A DNA stretch of 64,000 nucleotides from Anadara kagoshimensis (GCA_021292105.1 CM037868.1:35590876-35654875), one strand, 5' to 3'. Counted from the stretch's first letter, positions 12,354 to 24,254 are shown. The notes: a model not told the origin generated them from the sequence alone. A program made the numbers and translations.

Positions 12354-12625
12354 GGTTGAGATTTAAGCTTTCGAAACTAAACAGAAGTTTTATAATTTGC
12401 TCAGTGTGTAAAGTTCAATCCCGCGAGACTTAAGCCACAGAAGACGCGTGAAGTTATATAGAAGTTAGTAAATGTTAAGTAATGCAAACTAATCTATTAA
12501 ATCTATTTACAGAAATTAATTTTTCGTAAAAATCAAGAAAACACCGGTTTAAAATTTCAAGCTTCTATTTCAACTTTACGTGTCTATAATATATAAAAAC
12601 GTTGAATAAAGAATACTGTTAACTA
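10797..12625. other. Non-coding DNA with three (CT/GA)n microsatellites
   Basis: (CT)n at about 11,106-11,176, (GA)n at about 12,001-12,066 and about 12,314-12,350. Open frames here consist of Arg-Glu runs from the microsatellites. Nothing else supported. Confidence 0.7.
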
Positions 12626-13313
12626 TAGTACAGAATGTCGAAAGTTTAACAATAAGCTGACAAATTTGTGCCGAATCGACAGCCCAGCTCGCCCCCCCCC
12701 CTCGTTAGCTATAATATGACAACAGCTGTCCTTATCTCTCGGCAGTTTTTCACCACTCTAGCTGTCCTTATCTCTCGGCAGTTTTTCACCACTCTAGCTG
12801 TTCTTATCTCTCGGCAGTTTTTCACCACTCTAGCTGTGCTTATCTCTCGGCAGTTTTTCACCACTCTAGCTGTTCTTATCTCTCGGCAGTTTTTCACCAC
12901 TCTAGCTGTCCTTATCTCTCGGCAGTTTTTCACCACTCTAGCTGTGCTTATCTCTCGGCAGTTTTTCACCACTCTAGCTGTCCTTATCTCTCGGCAGTTT
13001 TTCACCACTCTAGCTGTGCTTATCTCTCGGCAGTTTTTCACCACTCTAGCTGTGCTTATCTCTCGGCAGTTTTTCACCACTCTAGCTGTCCTTATCTCTC
13101 GGCAGTTTTTCACCACTCTAGCTGTCCTTATCTCTCGGCAGTTTTTCACCACTCTAGCTATCCTTATCTCTCGGCAGTTTTTCACCACTCTAGCTGTCCT
13201 TATCTCTCGGCAGTTTTTCACCACTCTAGCTGTCCTTATCTCGGCCACTGGAGAGCCGAGCTTAAGACTAGTTTTCTTTAGCGCAGTGTTAAACTTTCGA
13301 CAGGTTTGTAATG
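12626..13313. mobile_element. MITE-1 copy inflated by an internal minisatellite
   Basis: The termini are family-like: 'tagtacagaatgtcgaaag' on the left and 'gtgttaaactttcgacagg' on the right. At about 690 bp it is roughly three times the usual 210-220 bp because of the 36-bp array at 12,722-13,245. Confidence 0.8.
12722..13245. repeat. 36-bp minisatellite, 14 full units plus a partial
   Basis: The unit contains 'cttatctctcggcagttttt' then 'caccactctag'. Units differ at one or two positions (ctgtcc / ctgtgc / ctgttc / ctatcc). Because 36 is divisible by 3, both strands carry a 218-codon open frame; these are by-products. The unit is built from the normal MITE-1 interior motif (ctctcggcag). 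Confidence 0.95.
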
Positions 13314-13661
13314 CATACACGTAATGACAAGTCATTTTTGCGTCTCTCGGATTTCGTCTTGGCACACTTTTAGTCTCGGGTTTTCAGTTACATATGCTTA
13401 AAGGGAGGGACAAACGAGTCATGACAACACCGATATAGTTAAGGTAATCTTACACGAACGCGTCTAAATTCTTTAAAAATATAAACCCTTGTAACTTAAA
13501 CCCGATCTGATACCCAGTGCTATCCCACATTTATATATTGTTGTTTATCTTTGAACTAGAATTTGATATCTGTTTGCATAATCAGATATACATGGCTGAC
13601 TGGATTGTAAATCTCAAGTCGAATAAAAAAGATAAAAATGCCGATACACTCAGGTGCTATA

Positions 13662-13881
13662 TACAGTACAGACCCGTCGAAAGTTCGACACCACGCTAAA
13701 AATTTAGTACCGGAACGGTAGCTCATTTCAACCCCTCGTTAGCTATATTTCAGCAGCCTTTTTTTTAGCTTCTATCTGTATTTCAGCATCTTTTCTACCA
13801 ATACCTCAGTCACTCGGCAGTCAAGCGCTTTTTGGCATTTTCGTTAGCTTTTTGTTAAATTTTAGACAGGTCTGTACTGTA
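13662..13881. mobile_element. MITE-1 copy, both termini clear
   Basis: Left 'tacagtacagacccgtcgaa', right 'ttagacaggtctgtactgta'. About 220 bp, starting and ending with TA, consistent with insertion at TA. Confidence 0.8.
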
Positions 13882-14578
13882 GTTTTATATAAAAATTAAA
13901 TACATACAATTTAAATTTAAATTTTAAAAGGTAAATGCCGACCTTATGGCTAATAGTATCATTTTTTTAAATTTTAAATCCATACAATTAAATTCCAATA
14001 AAAAAACCCGTTGATTTAGATTTCTAATACAAAAGGCGAACTTCGTTAAAATTTAAATTTATACAATTTAATTTTATTTAAAAAAATCTACTGATCTGAG
14101 TTAAATTGTTCTAATTACGCGTTTACCCACCCGTGACTCGACTTGATTTAAATAATATAGATCGTATAACGGAGATTTTAAAACACCTGCCTGCCACCCG
14201 AAAGCCGAGGAGTCACGATTGTCGGGTTTCTTGAATTTCTAAACGAATGTTCCGTAATCCGAACCAAAATATTATTTAACTTGAAGACTGCATGTCTAAA
14301 CAACGCAATATATGTACAAAATCCTCCCATTACTGCTTTTAAAAAATATGCATATATTATATTAAATACCATAAGCTGTTTATATTTTGGGGGACCATTT
14401 GCTGTGTTACATTAGGACTATAAGAACCAAAACAAGCGTTTCAACCACACCACCTGGCATGATGCACGCATATACTAGTTTTTCTGAGTGCGTGAATTTT
14501 TTAATGCACTTTTTGTGATTTTTTGCAGTTTTTTGTGGTTTGCTATTCGGGTTGATGCCAAAAACCGCGCTACTATGG

Positions 14579-14609
<31 letters not shown>

Positions 14610-14656
14610 AATCAAGGTAAAGCAGATGATAAATATTTTCATTTTTTTAATTTCAG
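13882..14656. other. Upstream region or 5' intron of gene A
   Basis: AT-rich. A (CT)n tract at about 14,583-14,609 precedes the splice acceptor 'tttcag' at 14,651-14,656, so a 5'-UTR exon should lie further upstream. I cannot identify it or a promoter. Confidence 0.45.
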
Positions 14657-15149
14657 AATTTGAACATAAATGGTGGTAAATATGAATACACCATCTTCGC
14701 TGCGAATTGATTTAGAAGCTATACCTAAAGAACTATTAGCAAGATTACAAAATTACGGAGTTACCGTTCCTGAAAACAAGATCTCGAAGGAAGATTCTGA
14801 GGTTCAAAAATGTTTGGAAAACAATAAAATAGAGAATGTGAACAACGGACCAAGATGTGTTTTATCCCCAAAGTCCACCGCATCAGATGATGACGTTTTT
14901 AGGTTTTCACCAAAACCTAGAATTCAATATGTGACACTTCCGGAAGAGAATAGTAGTAATGAACCGGAAACGGTTCCGGCATCGCCAAAATCAGTCCGGG
15001 ATCACTGTACAATATACGGGGACAATTCTGATTGGATGTTAATTGAAAAATTAAAATCAAGATCACCACCGCCATCATCACCCGATACAACATCAAGACG
15101 ATTTGGAAATATGTTTAATTTTTCACATGCGCAGAACGCAAATACCTCG
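14657..15149 (+). CDS. Gene A coding exon 1
   Basis: Acceptor 'tttcag' at 14,651-14,656; 13 nt of leader; ATG 14,670; donor 'tcg/gtaagt' at 15,150. Encodes 160 complete codons (phase 0 end). Contains SPKPRIQYV and SPPPSSPDTTSRR, both rich in likely phosphorylation and docking motifs. Confidence 0.75.
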
Positions 15150-16539
15150 GTAAGTTTATTAAAACTTTATATCATTGTTTTGAACGATTCAGTGAGCATG
15201 TTCGTTTAATAGACTGAAGTGGAGTAGATAGAGTACTGGGCTGGGTAACTCCAAGTTATCTTAGCAGTGACGAACACTTAATGTCCATAAAATCAAAGGC
15301 GTTAAGTATTCGTAACTGCTAAGATAGCTTCAAGTTTCTCAGCCCTGGTGTTTTTACTCCTCAGACAATATTTTTCGACTTATATCGAGTAACGGCGAGT
15401 TATGTCCTAGAGAAGATTCTTTCACTTATATCGCGACAGTCAGTTATGGGATGGTGGAGTGAAGTGGGTTTTGATCAGAATTTAATAGACAAGAGGCACT
15501 GAGATAAATAAAACTAAATAAAATGGTATATTTATACATGTATATTCAATTTTCGCTCTGTTCCCAACGTTTTGGCAGCTAAGCTAGAAGATGAGAGCGA
15601 GAATAGAACATTTATAATTGATCCCCGTTTTTGTGAATTTATTTTTGAATAATGCAATCCATTGTTCAATTGAAGTTAAAACAGCACAAAGGCATAACAT
15701 TCTGATCAAAACTACAATACCAGGGCTATATAAAAGACTCCATTGTAATGGCCATTACTTATTGAACGGATATTAAACATCGATATTTTCTTATTTGGGT
15801 TTTATATAATTCTAGCATTATGCCTTCCAGAAATGTTTGTACATCTTTTCCTTGTCACATGTTAATCTAATCGATCGCCATTAACGGTCGATTTTTCTTT
15901 TATGGTAGTAAAATCATTGAAATACCTTCAACATCGATCTTTACGGTTATAATAATAATGCGTATTTGTAATTTCAGGGTAATATCGAACGTCCACCAAA
16001 GAGATCGTTTTCACAGTCGAGTATCCATGATATCGAACACCCCCAACAAAACAAACTCTAGGTACCCAAGAATCTAATTATCATCGATTATCACCTTCGA
16101 TCGAACGCACTCCTATAAAAGACCATATAAATTTGACGGAAATGGGGTACCAAAGACTCTCTCCATCAATCGAACGCACTCCTATAAAACAGGTGCAATT
16201 GTCTCAGGAACGTTCAAATGGAATGAAAAGTCTATACACAAGGACAGGTAGTGAGGAATCGATACTCAATGATCGAGTGCCTTCGCCCTTTGTACGGGAT
16301 ACCATTGATTCCAGTAAACTGTCACCCGAACAACAGTCAATATTACTAGAAGAGCTCTCCCGCAGAGGAGTTAAGAAACAACTCAGCTTCGACTCGCATC
16401 ACTATGGCAACGAAGGTATGTGTCAAAAAATATAAAGAAGTGTTAACGATTATTTTGTCAAGACATTTCTGAATGTGATAAGTGTTTGGATAGGATACAC
16501 CAGAATAGCGATCTTACCACAAAAGTCAATCTGTAAAGT

Positions 16540-16582
<43 letters not shown>

Positions 16583-17845
16583 TAATAACAATTCAGTCGA
16601 ACCTGCTTTATGGGCCACCTCTATATACAGTCCATCTTTTAAAAGCCAGTCAAATTTATATATCACAGCCGCTCTTAATTATGTTATTTGAACCTGTATA
16701 TAGGGTCAACTGCTCATAAAGTACACTTTTATTGTATTGCAATAATAATCATCACCATCATCATCGTCGTCATCATCCTTTAAAGAAAACCTTTTTTCCA
16801 TCGAACTTTTTTATGTTATACATATCTAATGTTTTGTTACAAATTGGACTTGTTACAGATCAGTTTCTGTCGTCAAGAGACGCTTACCTGTCGCCATGCC
16901 AACGCAGAAACCAACAAGAACGTTACCATAGTGTTTACGACTCGGATGTGCTTATCAACCAACTACTGTCTCGTCTGAACCAAATAAAACGTAGAGCCTC
17001 AGATGATTGCTTCTGTGACCATGACAACGACAGGATCATCAAACGGAAACGAACAGGTAAATAATATAATAATAAAGTTAAAAGGAAAATTATGTAGGGT
17101 TCACGATAATCATTAATTGGACATGGATTAGTATGTATGTTTTGGATATAATTGTTATTGTTACTTTTAGTATAAGCTGGTTATCAGTGGTGTGGTTCAT
17201 TACTTTATGAAGGACAGTTATAGTACCCTGTTATTTAGAAATGGGCGGCCACACACACATGTATTTTTGGTGGCGGTCCTTCACACATATATTATTGCTC
17301 ATTCTGCAGCATCATACAGCATTATGGCCCATGAGTCCTTCCTTTTTTGGTTCGTTTTTAGATCCGTATCTACCATTTACAAAGTGTTTAGTTAAAATCT
17401 AAACATTAAACAATGAAACGTCTGGTGTTTGGGGATCGGCCATTTTGAACAAATTTACCTCTTCAAACAGAATCCGTTGCTAAGTGATGATGGCAACATT
17501 GTTTGTTGTTGCAAAAACAATAATTTCTAATTTTTTTTGTTTTCAGAATGCAATCGCCATATTAACAATATGACATATCGTCGACATTCGGATGATTCTG
17601 AGATGAGTAGTAGACACCCGGAACCGGAAGTATGTTCAGATAACTGCACATGCGCTGTGATGGAGAAACAATTTTTACAAATGGCAGAAAACGCTTATAA
17701 AAATATACGTAGAAAAGACTCTAGTGCTGAAGGCTTTGAACAATTTAGAAAAGAACTTGTTGCAACAAATGAAGTATTAAAAGACTCCTTGAATGTTTTA
17801 AAAAACATGAAAGATATGTGTGAACATAGATTTGTGACGTCATAG
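14657..17845 (+). CDS. Gene A: unrecognised Ser/Pro-rich basic protein, four coding exons
   Basis: Coding exons 14,657-15,149 (ATG at 14,670), 15,978-16,415, 16,859-17,056 and 17,547-17,845 (TAG at the end). All internal junctions are ag/gt with matching phases (0, 1, 1). In-frame TGA and TAA just before 14,670 fix the start region; the ATG at 14,682 is an alternative. The product would be about 471 aa if one base is restored in the C run at 16,040-16,044; as written, a TAG at 16,059 cuts it to 187 aa. Visible: a helical N-terminus (KELLARLQNYG), Ser/Pro clusters typical of proline-directed phosphosites (SPPPSSP), a duplicated peptide RLSPSIERTPIK, a basic nuclear-signal-like KRKR at the exon 3/4 junction, a Cys cluster (CSDNCTC) and a C-terminal amphipathic helix. 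I do not recognise the family. A nuclear or regulatory role is inference only. Confidence 0.7.
15238..15345. mobile_element. Foldback MITE in gene A intron 1
   Basis: About 45-bp imperfect arms: left 'aagttatcttagcagtgacg', right 'cgtaactgctaagatagctt', with a loop around 15,285-15,300. It should form a long hairpin in RNA or DNA. Confidence 0.75.
15365..15478 (-). repeat. SINE-A tail fragment in gene A intron 1
   Basis: Minus-strand copy of the 'tctcgatataagtgaaa...cttgactggg' tail module, here as 'cttatatcgagtaacgg' and 'ttatggg atggtggagtg'-type blocks. Confidence 0.55.
15978..16415 (+). CDS. Gene A coding exon 2, with a 1-base frame break
   Basis: Acceptor 'atttcag' ends at 15,977; donor 'gaag/gtatgt' at 16,416. 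Exon 1 phase enters frame 0, which hits TAG at 16,059-16,061. From about 16,031 onward the sensible frame is shifted by one. It contains the repeated RLSPSIERTPIK block and runs to the donor in the phase that exon 3 needs. Adding one C to the C run at 16,040-16,044 joins the two parts cleanly. This is either an assembly indel or a real frameshift allele. Confidence 0.65.
16537..16581. repeat. (AAT)n microsatellite
   Basis: About 15 units of taa/aat in gene A intron 2. Confidence 0.95.
16592..16738. mobile_element. MITE-3, truncated
   Basis: Left terminus 'cagtcgaacctgctttatgg', interior 'gttatttgaacctgtatata'. The right terminus present in the 25,248 copy is missing. Confidence 0.7.
16859..17056 (+). 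CDS. Gene A coding exon 3
   Basis: Acceptor 'gttacag' ends at 16,858, donor 'acag/gtaaat' at 17,057. 198 nt, in phase 1, out phase 1. Encodes a segment with a leucine-rich helix (LINQLLSRLNQIKRR) and ends in a KRKR basic cluster. Confidence 0.75.
17547..17845 (+). CDS. Gene A terminal coding exon
   Basis: Acceptor 'gttttcag' ends at 17,546. The open frame runs to TAG 17,843-17,845. Encodes about 99 aa: His/Arg-rich start, a CSDNCTC cysteine cluster, then a charged amphipathic helix (about 60 residues) with coiled-coil character. Confidence 0.75.
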
Positions 17846-18823
17846 ACGTGCTAGCTTTAAATTTTTAAAAGCTAGAAAAAATAATATGGTTATTTATTAC
17901 GGAAAACTGCCGTCCTAAAATGTGTTCCGATTTGTTAATAATTATTTTATTATTATTTGAGGGGTTATTTCCCCTGTTGTTATAGGAACGTAAATAATAA
18001 TATTTATTTGATATTTATTGAAAAGCCGATCAAAAAAGTGTTTTCTTTTTGATTGGAGCGGCCCCTCTACAGCTGTGATATATTAAACCATTCACTGCCT
18101 CTATCCACGTTTGACCATCAATAGATCGACCACGCCCACCATTCCATTCATATTCCAATCATTCCACTAATTTATGAATCTATCATGAACCTCATTGATG
18201 CCAATTCATCCATAATGGATTCCCATTTGTACAATAGATTGTGGGAATGATTGGAAAAAAGTGTGTATGACGTAATCGTTTTGTGTGCATGACGTTTTTA
18301 GTGGTATCTAGTAAATTTGAAGTGTGCAGGTGTCCTTTGAAACTAAATCATATTTGATTTTTTTTTACCTAAAATATTTAGTGATATTTCAATTTTAAGA
18401 CATCGTTTTGATCAAATATTTCCAGTTTTAAATCCAAAAAAAAATAAAAAATTAACACAACTTTTTTACAAGTCCAAAAAAGGAAACTTCAAAACTAAGT
18501 GCAAGCAGTATTTTTATATATCATCCAACATGCTTCTACCAAATCTAAATGTTTTTGAAGGAATTTGGCCAGTCTATTTTTTAAACTCTCTGTCAAAAAG
18601 AACCCATTTTAAATCCCTTTGGCCACAACATTTTAAATCCTTGTGGCAAAAATATTTTTTCCCCTAAGACCACCACACTTTTAAATTCCCTGTCACAAAT
18701 AGATATTATTTTTTCACCCACTTTGGCCACCTGTAGATGGATAGAACGTGATTTTTATAAACCTCTTTGTGTGATATAGTTGATTTTGTGTTAATCCTTT
18801 ATGCATCAACCATAAAGTGTATA
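17846..18823. other. Gene A 3' flank
   Basis: Non-coding, AT-rich. Candidate poly(A) signals are weak: AATAAA inside an A run at about 18,443, and a cleaner one (gaataaaactttaaag) only at about 20,552. I cannot place the transcript end. Confidence 0.4.
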
Positions 18824-19301
18824 TACAGTACATGCCTGTCAAAAGTTTAACACTGAGCTAATATAAAAAAGTCGAAATTTTCGAAAGAATTCGAAACACC
18901 AATTGCTATTGGAACAAAATGGAAAGGAGATGAACACAGCTGCCATAAAGTTGTTGAAAGGAAAAGTGATAACTGCTGCATTAAAGCTTCAAGTAACTAG
19001 GGTCAAGATGAAATTCCGATTCTCCGCCACTTTTTCAGTTTAGTGGTCGATAGTCAATATTTTGGTAGTTAGTGACCCCCGAGCTGCAGTCAAAAGCTGA
19101 TAAAATTTGAATAATTTGACGAATTTCCAATTCTCCACCACTTCTGTCAGCTTAGTGGTTGAGATATTGGTAGCTTATGACAAAGGCAGAGATAGATAGC
19201 AGCTGCCGAAAAGATATGAATATGTATGGGATAAGATGAGTTTCCGATTCTCCACCTGTTTTATAACACGAGTGTTAAATTTTGAGCAGGCCTGTACTGT
19301 A
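18824..19301. mobile_element. MITE-1 copy, long form
   Basis: Left 'tacagtacatgcctgtcaaa', right 'gagcaggcctgtactgta'. About 480 bp: the interior holds a partial duplication (two 'ttccgattctccaccac/cactt' blocks). Confidence 0.75.
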
Positions 19302-19512
19302 TAAACCAAGTGTGTATTTATAACTGTGTGGAGTTTATATATGTATTTTATAATTTATAGATAATTTATTGATATACATCTATATATATATATATATTAA
19401 TTTATTTGATTTATACATAAATATTTTCATCTATTTATATTGTATAACCCACCCCATCCCTTACCACACCCACCCACCATTCCTCACTTTTATATCCCTT
19501 TTTGCCTTCACC

Positions 19513-19779
19513 TACAGCAGAGACCTATCGAAAGCTTAGCATTGAGCTGACTGAAAGTTCTGTTAGGCGGCTGTGACATGGATTGTCAGTAAACAAAAAA
19601 GCTGCCGAGGGGCATCAAATGGCTGTGAGCTGAATAGCTGATGTCCTAACAGCTGCCAAAATATGTATAGCAGCTGCCGATGAGCTGTCTTGATATAGCT
19701 AGCAACGTGCTGAGATAAGCTGCCGATTTGGCACTTATTCGTTAGCTTAGTGTAAAACTTTCGACAGGTCTGTACTGTA
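19513..19779. mobile_element. MITE-1 copy
   Basis: Left 'tacagcagagacctatcgaa', right 'tttcgacaggtctgtactgt'. The interior has several 'cagctgccgaaaa/cagctgccgatgagctg' blocks, the same motif that seeds the 12.7-kb minisatellite. Confidence 0.75.
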
Positions 19780-20765
19780 TTTTTTTACAAGTAATCAGCA
19801 TTTGTTTTTTAAGGTTGTCTCTTTTAGAGTTTGGATTTCGTGTTGGCATTTTGATGCAACTTGTTATAACTGATGTTAAATTTCAAAATTTGATTTTCTT
19901 TTTGTAAAACTACAAGGATTTTGGTTTTGGAGCTCAAAGCACGTTTTTTATAGAAAAAAAATCGAAAAAAGGTGAATTCTAAAATATAACTTTTACAGCA
20001 CAATGTGTTATCACGTATGCTGTTTCTTCTTTCCAGCACTAGATTCGAAACTAAATACGAAACTATTCAATAATTATTTATTGTCAGATTAAAAATTACC
20101 AAACTTTCCTGTTTGTATAATGAATTTTAGTGTTTTTGCTGTGATTAGTGAAATTTCTGTCTCGGTTAGAATTAGTATGTCCGGTGTTTAGAATATCGTT
20201 TCCATTTTCATAATTAGTATCACCCTTTCATCTAAGTCCCAAAAATGTTTCACCCTATTAATATTAGCATAGCGAATCATTCCATCGTCGTCACCTAGTG
20301 ATTTTTCATCTAGACTGGTTTTTTCTCTTGAGCGACTTCCGTCAGAAGTCAACTCGGACAGGGAACCAGTTAGTCAAGTCATTCATCTTTAATTTAATAA
20401 ATTATTTATATGCATGTGGATAAAAGTTCTTTTTGAAGAACAAAATCCAAGAAATCCTTATCAAATTCCGTCCAAAATTTGAAGGAGGTTAATTATTAAA
20501 CTTGTAGTAGAATAATATATATATGTAATAACTTATTGATTGTGATGTTTTGAATAAAACTTTAAAGTCTTTTTTAAAAATGATATCTTGTTTATTTGTT
20601 ACACATTTTAGGGGTTTTCATCAACTAAAAAGATTTGTTTTAAATATAGTGTTCTCGGCTCTAAAATCCGTTCATTTTGGTACAATTTAACCTAATTGGC
20701 TGAAAATTGTGGAACTTTTATAATACAAGTTAAATTCAAAAACCCTAAGTGTATCCAGTGTCCTT
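19780..20765. other. AT-rich non-coding DNA
   Basis: No supported gene. Contains the AATAAA at about 20,552 mentioned for gene A. Confidence 0.5.
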
Positions 20766-20769
20766 AAGC

Positions 20770-20990
20770 AGCCGAGAGAGATGTAGTCAAGATTGTTAAA
20801 CTTATATCGAGGCGGTCATTGCTGGAATAGAGTAATGGTGTTTTAAGATTCAGCTAAGCTTGTTTGCTTATATCGAGGCGGTCAGATCCAGGATGTCGTC
20901 GCACTAGAGTAATTGTGTTTTATGCTCTAGTCAAGATTCTTTCACTTATATCGAGACAGTTCTGGGATAATAGAATAGTCAGGAGTACCC
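20770..20990 (-). repeat. Two to three SINE-A tail modules
   Basis: Repeated 'cttatatcgaggcggtca' and 'gagtaatggtgttttaag'-type blocks, minus orientation relative to the SINE-A tail. Confidence 0.7.
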
Positions 20991-21543
20991 TGCAAAAACC
21001 ACAGGTCTTCTACAAGTGAAGTGAAACCCGACGTTTCGACCCATCCCAATTTTCAACTCCGTGATATATAGACAAATCCGTTTTAGCCAAAGACGTCATT
21101 TATGTATGGTAGAAGACACGGACATAACTACCGGCGAATTACTGGCGTATTAACTTAATAACTTGTGAAACAACTACGCCATAAGCAGGAGAAGGAGGTT
21201 TACCAATGAAATATATTGTAAACGAAACTGGTTGCTATGACGACTGCAAAAATTTACTGAAAATTCAAATGCCTGCAATTAAAAAAAGATCCGAAAATAA
21301 AAGTATTAAAAATTGATATTCTATTCACATATAAACGTCATGGCATAGTACTTAAATATCCAACAATCTTATTAAGCATTATTTCCAGATGGTGCTAAGC
21401 TGGACATTGGTCAGATAAATCGATAATATTGACCATCTATTGTCCATTTTTGTACTTGCTCGTATCGTATTATGATTATTTTATAAGCCTGGTCTTTTGT
21501 TACACCCCAGTGTTAACGCGGCTCTTTGTATTAACATAACATT

Positions 21544-22114
21544 ATACAGACCTGCCCAAAGTTTAACACTGAGCTAACGAAAAGGAGTCGAAGCTCGCCT
21601 GCTGAATTAACGTTGCCGAGATATGGATAGCTGGTGGCTGTAAAAACTGCCAAGAGATAGATAGAACCTGGAAGGATATAGCTTATGGAAATAAATAAAT
21701 AAATAAATATATAAATAAATAAATAAATAATAATAATAAATATATAGATAGATAAATAATAGATAGATAAATAGATAGTAAATAAATAAATAAATATAAA
21801 AAAATAAATAAATAAATTTATAATAAAAAAACAATACCCGTCCATGTCAAGATCATAACCTCAAAGCAAAGTAACTTAAAAATTGACAAATTAGGTTAAA
21901 CTGGTGAACTACCACAAGAGAAGTGAGGACGGATGGTCCGGAAAGGTAAGCACCTCCTGTTAAGCAAGTTACAACTGCTACGTGTTTAATCAAATTTGAG
22001 AATGGAAAGAACATGAAACTCATAATAAGACCTCAAACGAAAGGCAGAGATGAGTTGCCGATTCGGCATTCCTTTGTAGTCTCAGTGTTAACCTTTCGAC
22101 AAACCTGTACTGTA
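21544..22114. mobile_element. MITE-1 copy carrying a nested repeat-C and a TAAA tract
   Basis: Left 'tacagacctgcccaaagttt', right 'ctttcgacaaacctgtactg'. Inside are a long imperfect (TAAA/TAGA)n tract at about 21,690-21,830 and a repeat-C copy at about 21,838-22,035, expanding it to 570 bp. Confidence 0.7.
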
Positions 22115-22401
22115 GTCTGCGTAATTAACATGTACCTTAAATCAATTACCACCATCATCACGCCATTAAATGGTATAATAGCCACATCATTGAACCTGCT
22201 AATTACATGTGAAGAAACGACCACGGGCGAAATTAATAAACTCATTATAAAGCAAAAATAGTCGATAATTGTTGCCATGGTAAATAATTAATACATTAGA
22301 ATATTTGTGATACCCATTAGCGGTTCGTGGTCAGTTCCGGCAGGTGATCGAGAACTTTTGTTTGTAGAAATTGACCGTAACTGATAAAGTCTCGATAATT
22401 G

Positions 22402-22406
<5 letters not shown>

Positions 22407-22443
<37 letters not shown>
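22407..22443. repeat. (TA)n microsatellite
   Basis: Near-pure alternating TA, then 'cacaattatcgatatataatt'-like sequence. Confidence 0.95.
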
Positions 22444-22447
<4 letters not shown>

Positions 22448-22673
22448 ATTATCGATATATAATTAATTCAATAGTTGACTAGTATTTTTGTAATGGAATA
22501 CAAAACTTCAATTTGGAACATATAAGTCAGAATCAATTTTTATTCAGACTGGCATGTGACAGTTTACCCTATCAAAAAGGTTCAAAAAGGTTATTGTGGC
22601 AACTCTATTGCAACTATGGACATTTAAAAACTAATATTGAGAGTACACCTAAAGCACAGGAAGCAATCACACT

Positions 22674-22862
22674 AACCCATGTCAAAACCACGATCCCAAA
22701 GCAAAGTAAAAACTTTTTTTTTTTTTAAAAAAACCCTGACAAATTAGGTTAAACACAAGGGAAGTGAGGCCGATTGCTCCGGGAGAGCACGCATCTCTCG
22801 TTTAGCTAGCTGCACCCACAAAGCGTGTGATGAAAGAACATAAATCTCACAGTCGGTCCCGT
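22674..22862 (+). repeat. Repeat-C copy
   Basis: 'cccaaagcaaagtaaaaac', 'gacaaattaggttaaacac', 'gaagtgaggccgattgctcc' in the same order as the other two copies. A T/A homopolymer expansion is near 22,715. Confidence 0.7.
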
Positions 22863-22979
22863 TAAAAGGGTCGTTATAGAAACTTCATTGACAACTTACG
22901 GAAAATGCAATCAAATGAAGAAGCACGAAACAGTATTAAAATATCAGATTTATTGTGAGTAAAAGGAAGGCCGTTCGTT

Positions 22980-23370
22980 TGCATGGTTTTAAGCATTAGG
23001 ATTGGGGGATATTATGATTATGAACTGTTCAAATGGTTCGGACTACAACCCTAGCGAAATGAAGGACACATCTTATAGTTGCAGTAACGCTAGTGAAACC
23101 AAGTCCTAATTGTAAAGAGAAGCGTTTTGGGTAGGGACAATAAGGTTACAAAAAACCGATTATTAATAATTATGACGCACCAAATACTTGCACGGTTTTG
23201 CAGTTAACGGTATTGAAACCAAGCTTTTATTGTAAAGAGAAACGTTTTAGGTAGGGACATTATGATTACAAAACCAATGCAGACTGCAAACCTAGCGTAA
23301 TTATGACACATCGAATACTTGCACGTGTTTGCTGTTAACTGTAAATCAAACCCTTATTGTAAGGAGAAGC
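22980..23370 (+). repeat. Tandem repeat, about 117-131-bp unit, three diverged copies
   Basis: Recurring 'attgtaaagagaagcgtttt', 'gtagggacaataaggttaca', 'acttgcacg'. Diverged, so old. Confidence 0.7.
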
Positions 23371-24240
23371 AGTTTTAAGATGAACGGTTACGTCTGCCCA
23401 ATTTTCAATATTTTTATACACCCTCTCTTGAAGTTGTCAAAGTACTATAAAAAGTCCGTAAAAACGCGGACTTGGAGGCCACTAGAGGCCGTAAACTGGA
23501 GTGGAGTTAGTCTTCAAATGCTTGTAAATCACGACGAAGCTAACGTAATAACGATAAACAAACAAAACATTTAATAGATTAAGATCATTAAAGTTTTGTA
23601 TCGCGTATATCTTGTCTATAGATAAGAACTTACAAATACTAGCTAAGTCATAAAATTCAAATTGAAACTTTAAATGATCAAAAGGAGAAGTAATAAGTTG
23701 GGGCTAAGAAAATGTGGTATATTTAGTCACTCCACTCAAAGGTCATATCAATGAGGATTTTTATGTTCTTCGCGACAAAATTTACAACATACACGTGTTG
23801 AAAACCTAATATTTAATATCCAGTATTACTTATATCTTTAGAATCTATGCAATTCAGGGTTGTTAAGATTGTTTAAAGAAGACTTAAAGAGTTTCTCATT
23901 GGTTGTTTTGGTCGCTTTCTCAGTTTTCTATGCTTAACTTCCTTGTTACGTGTTGGCAATGGAACACATTATAGTTATTCATAGGTTAAATATAAATAGG
24001 ATGGTTTGTAAAAACCTTTAATAATACTATAGTCACGCCATTAATCATTTATCCCAACCAACGCCCGTCAAAAAACAGGAACTGCATAACCAGTTTGTCT
24101 TTTCCTGCCACCAGTGCCGTTTTCGAAATCACGAGTTTTGTAATCAATTTTTGCCTTCTCCTGTTAGACTAATTCTCCCATTATCTTGCTGTGGGTTGTG
24201 TCTTCCGTTGACAGTTGTTTACTTACAATATTCTCTATTT
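23371..24240. other. Non-coding DNA
   Basis: No gene or clear repeat seen. Confidence 0.5.
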
Positions 24241-24254
24241 GTATTACACTTTTT

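Noticed and set aside
11056-12433. Arg-Glu-rich short open frames
   Set aside because: Translations of (CT/GA)n microsatellites.
12668-13365. Two 218-codon open frames, one on each strand
   Set aside because: Both are produced by the 36-bp minisatellite; identical residues repeat without any non-repeat domain.
21531-21845. Tyr/Ile/Leu-rich minus-strand frames
   Set aside because: Arise from the imperfect (TAAA)n tract inside a MITE-1.
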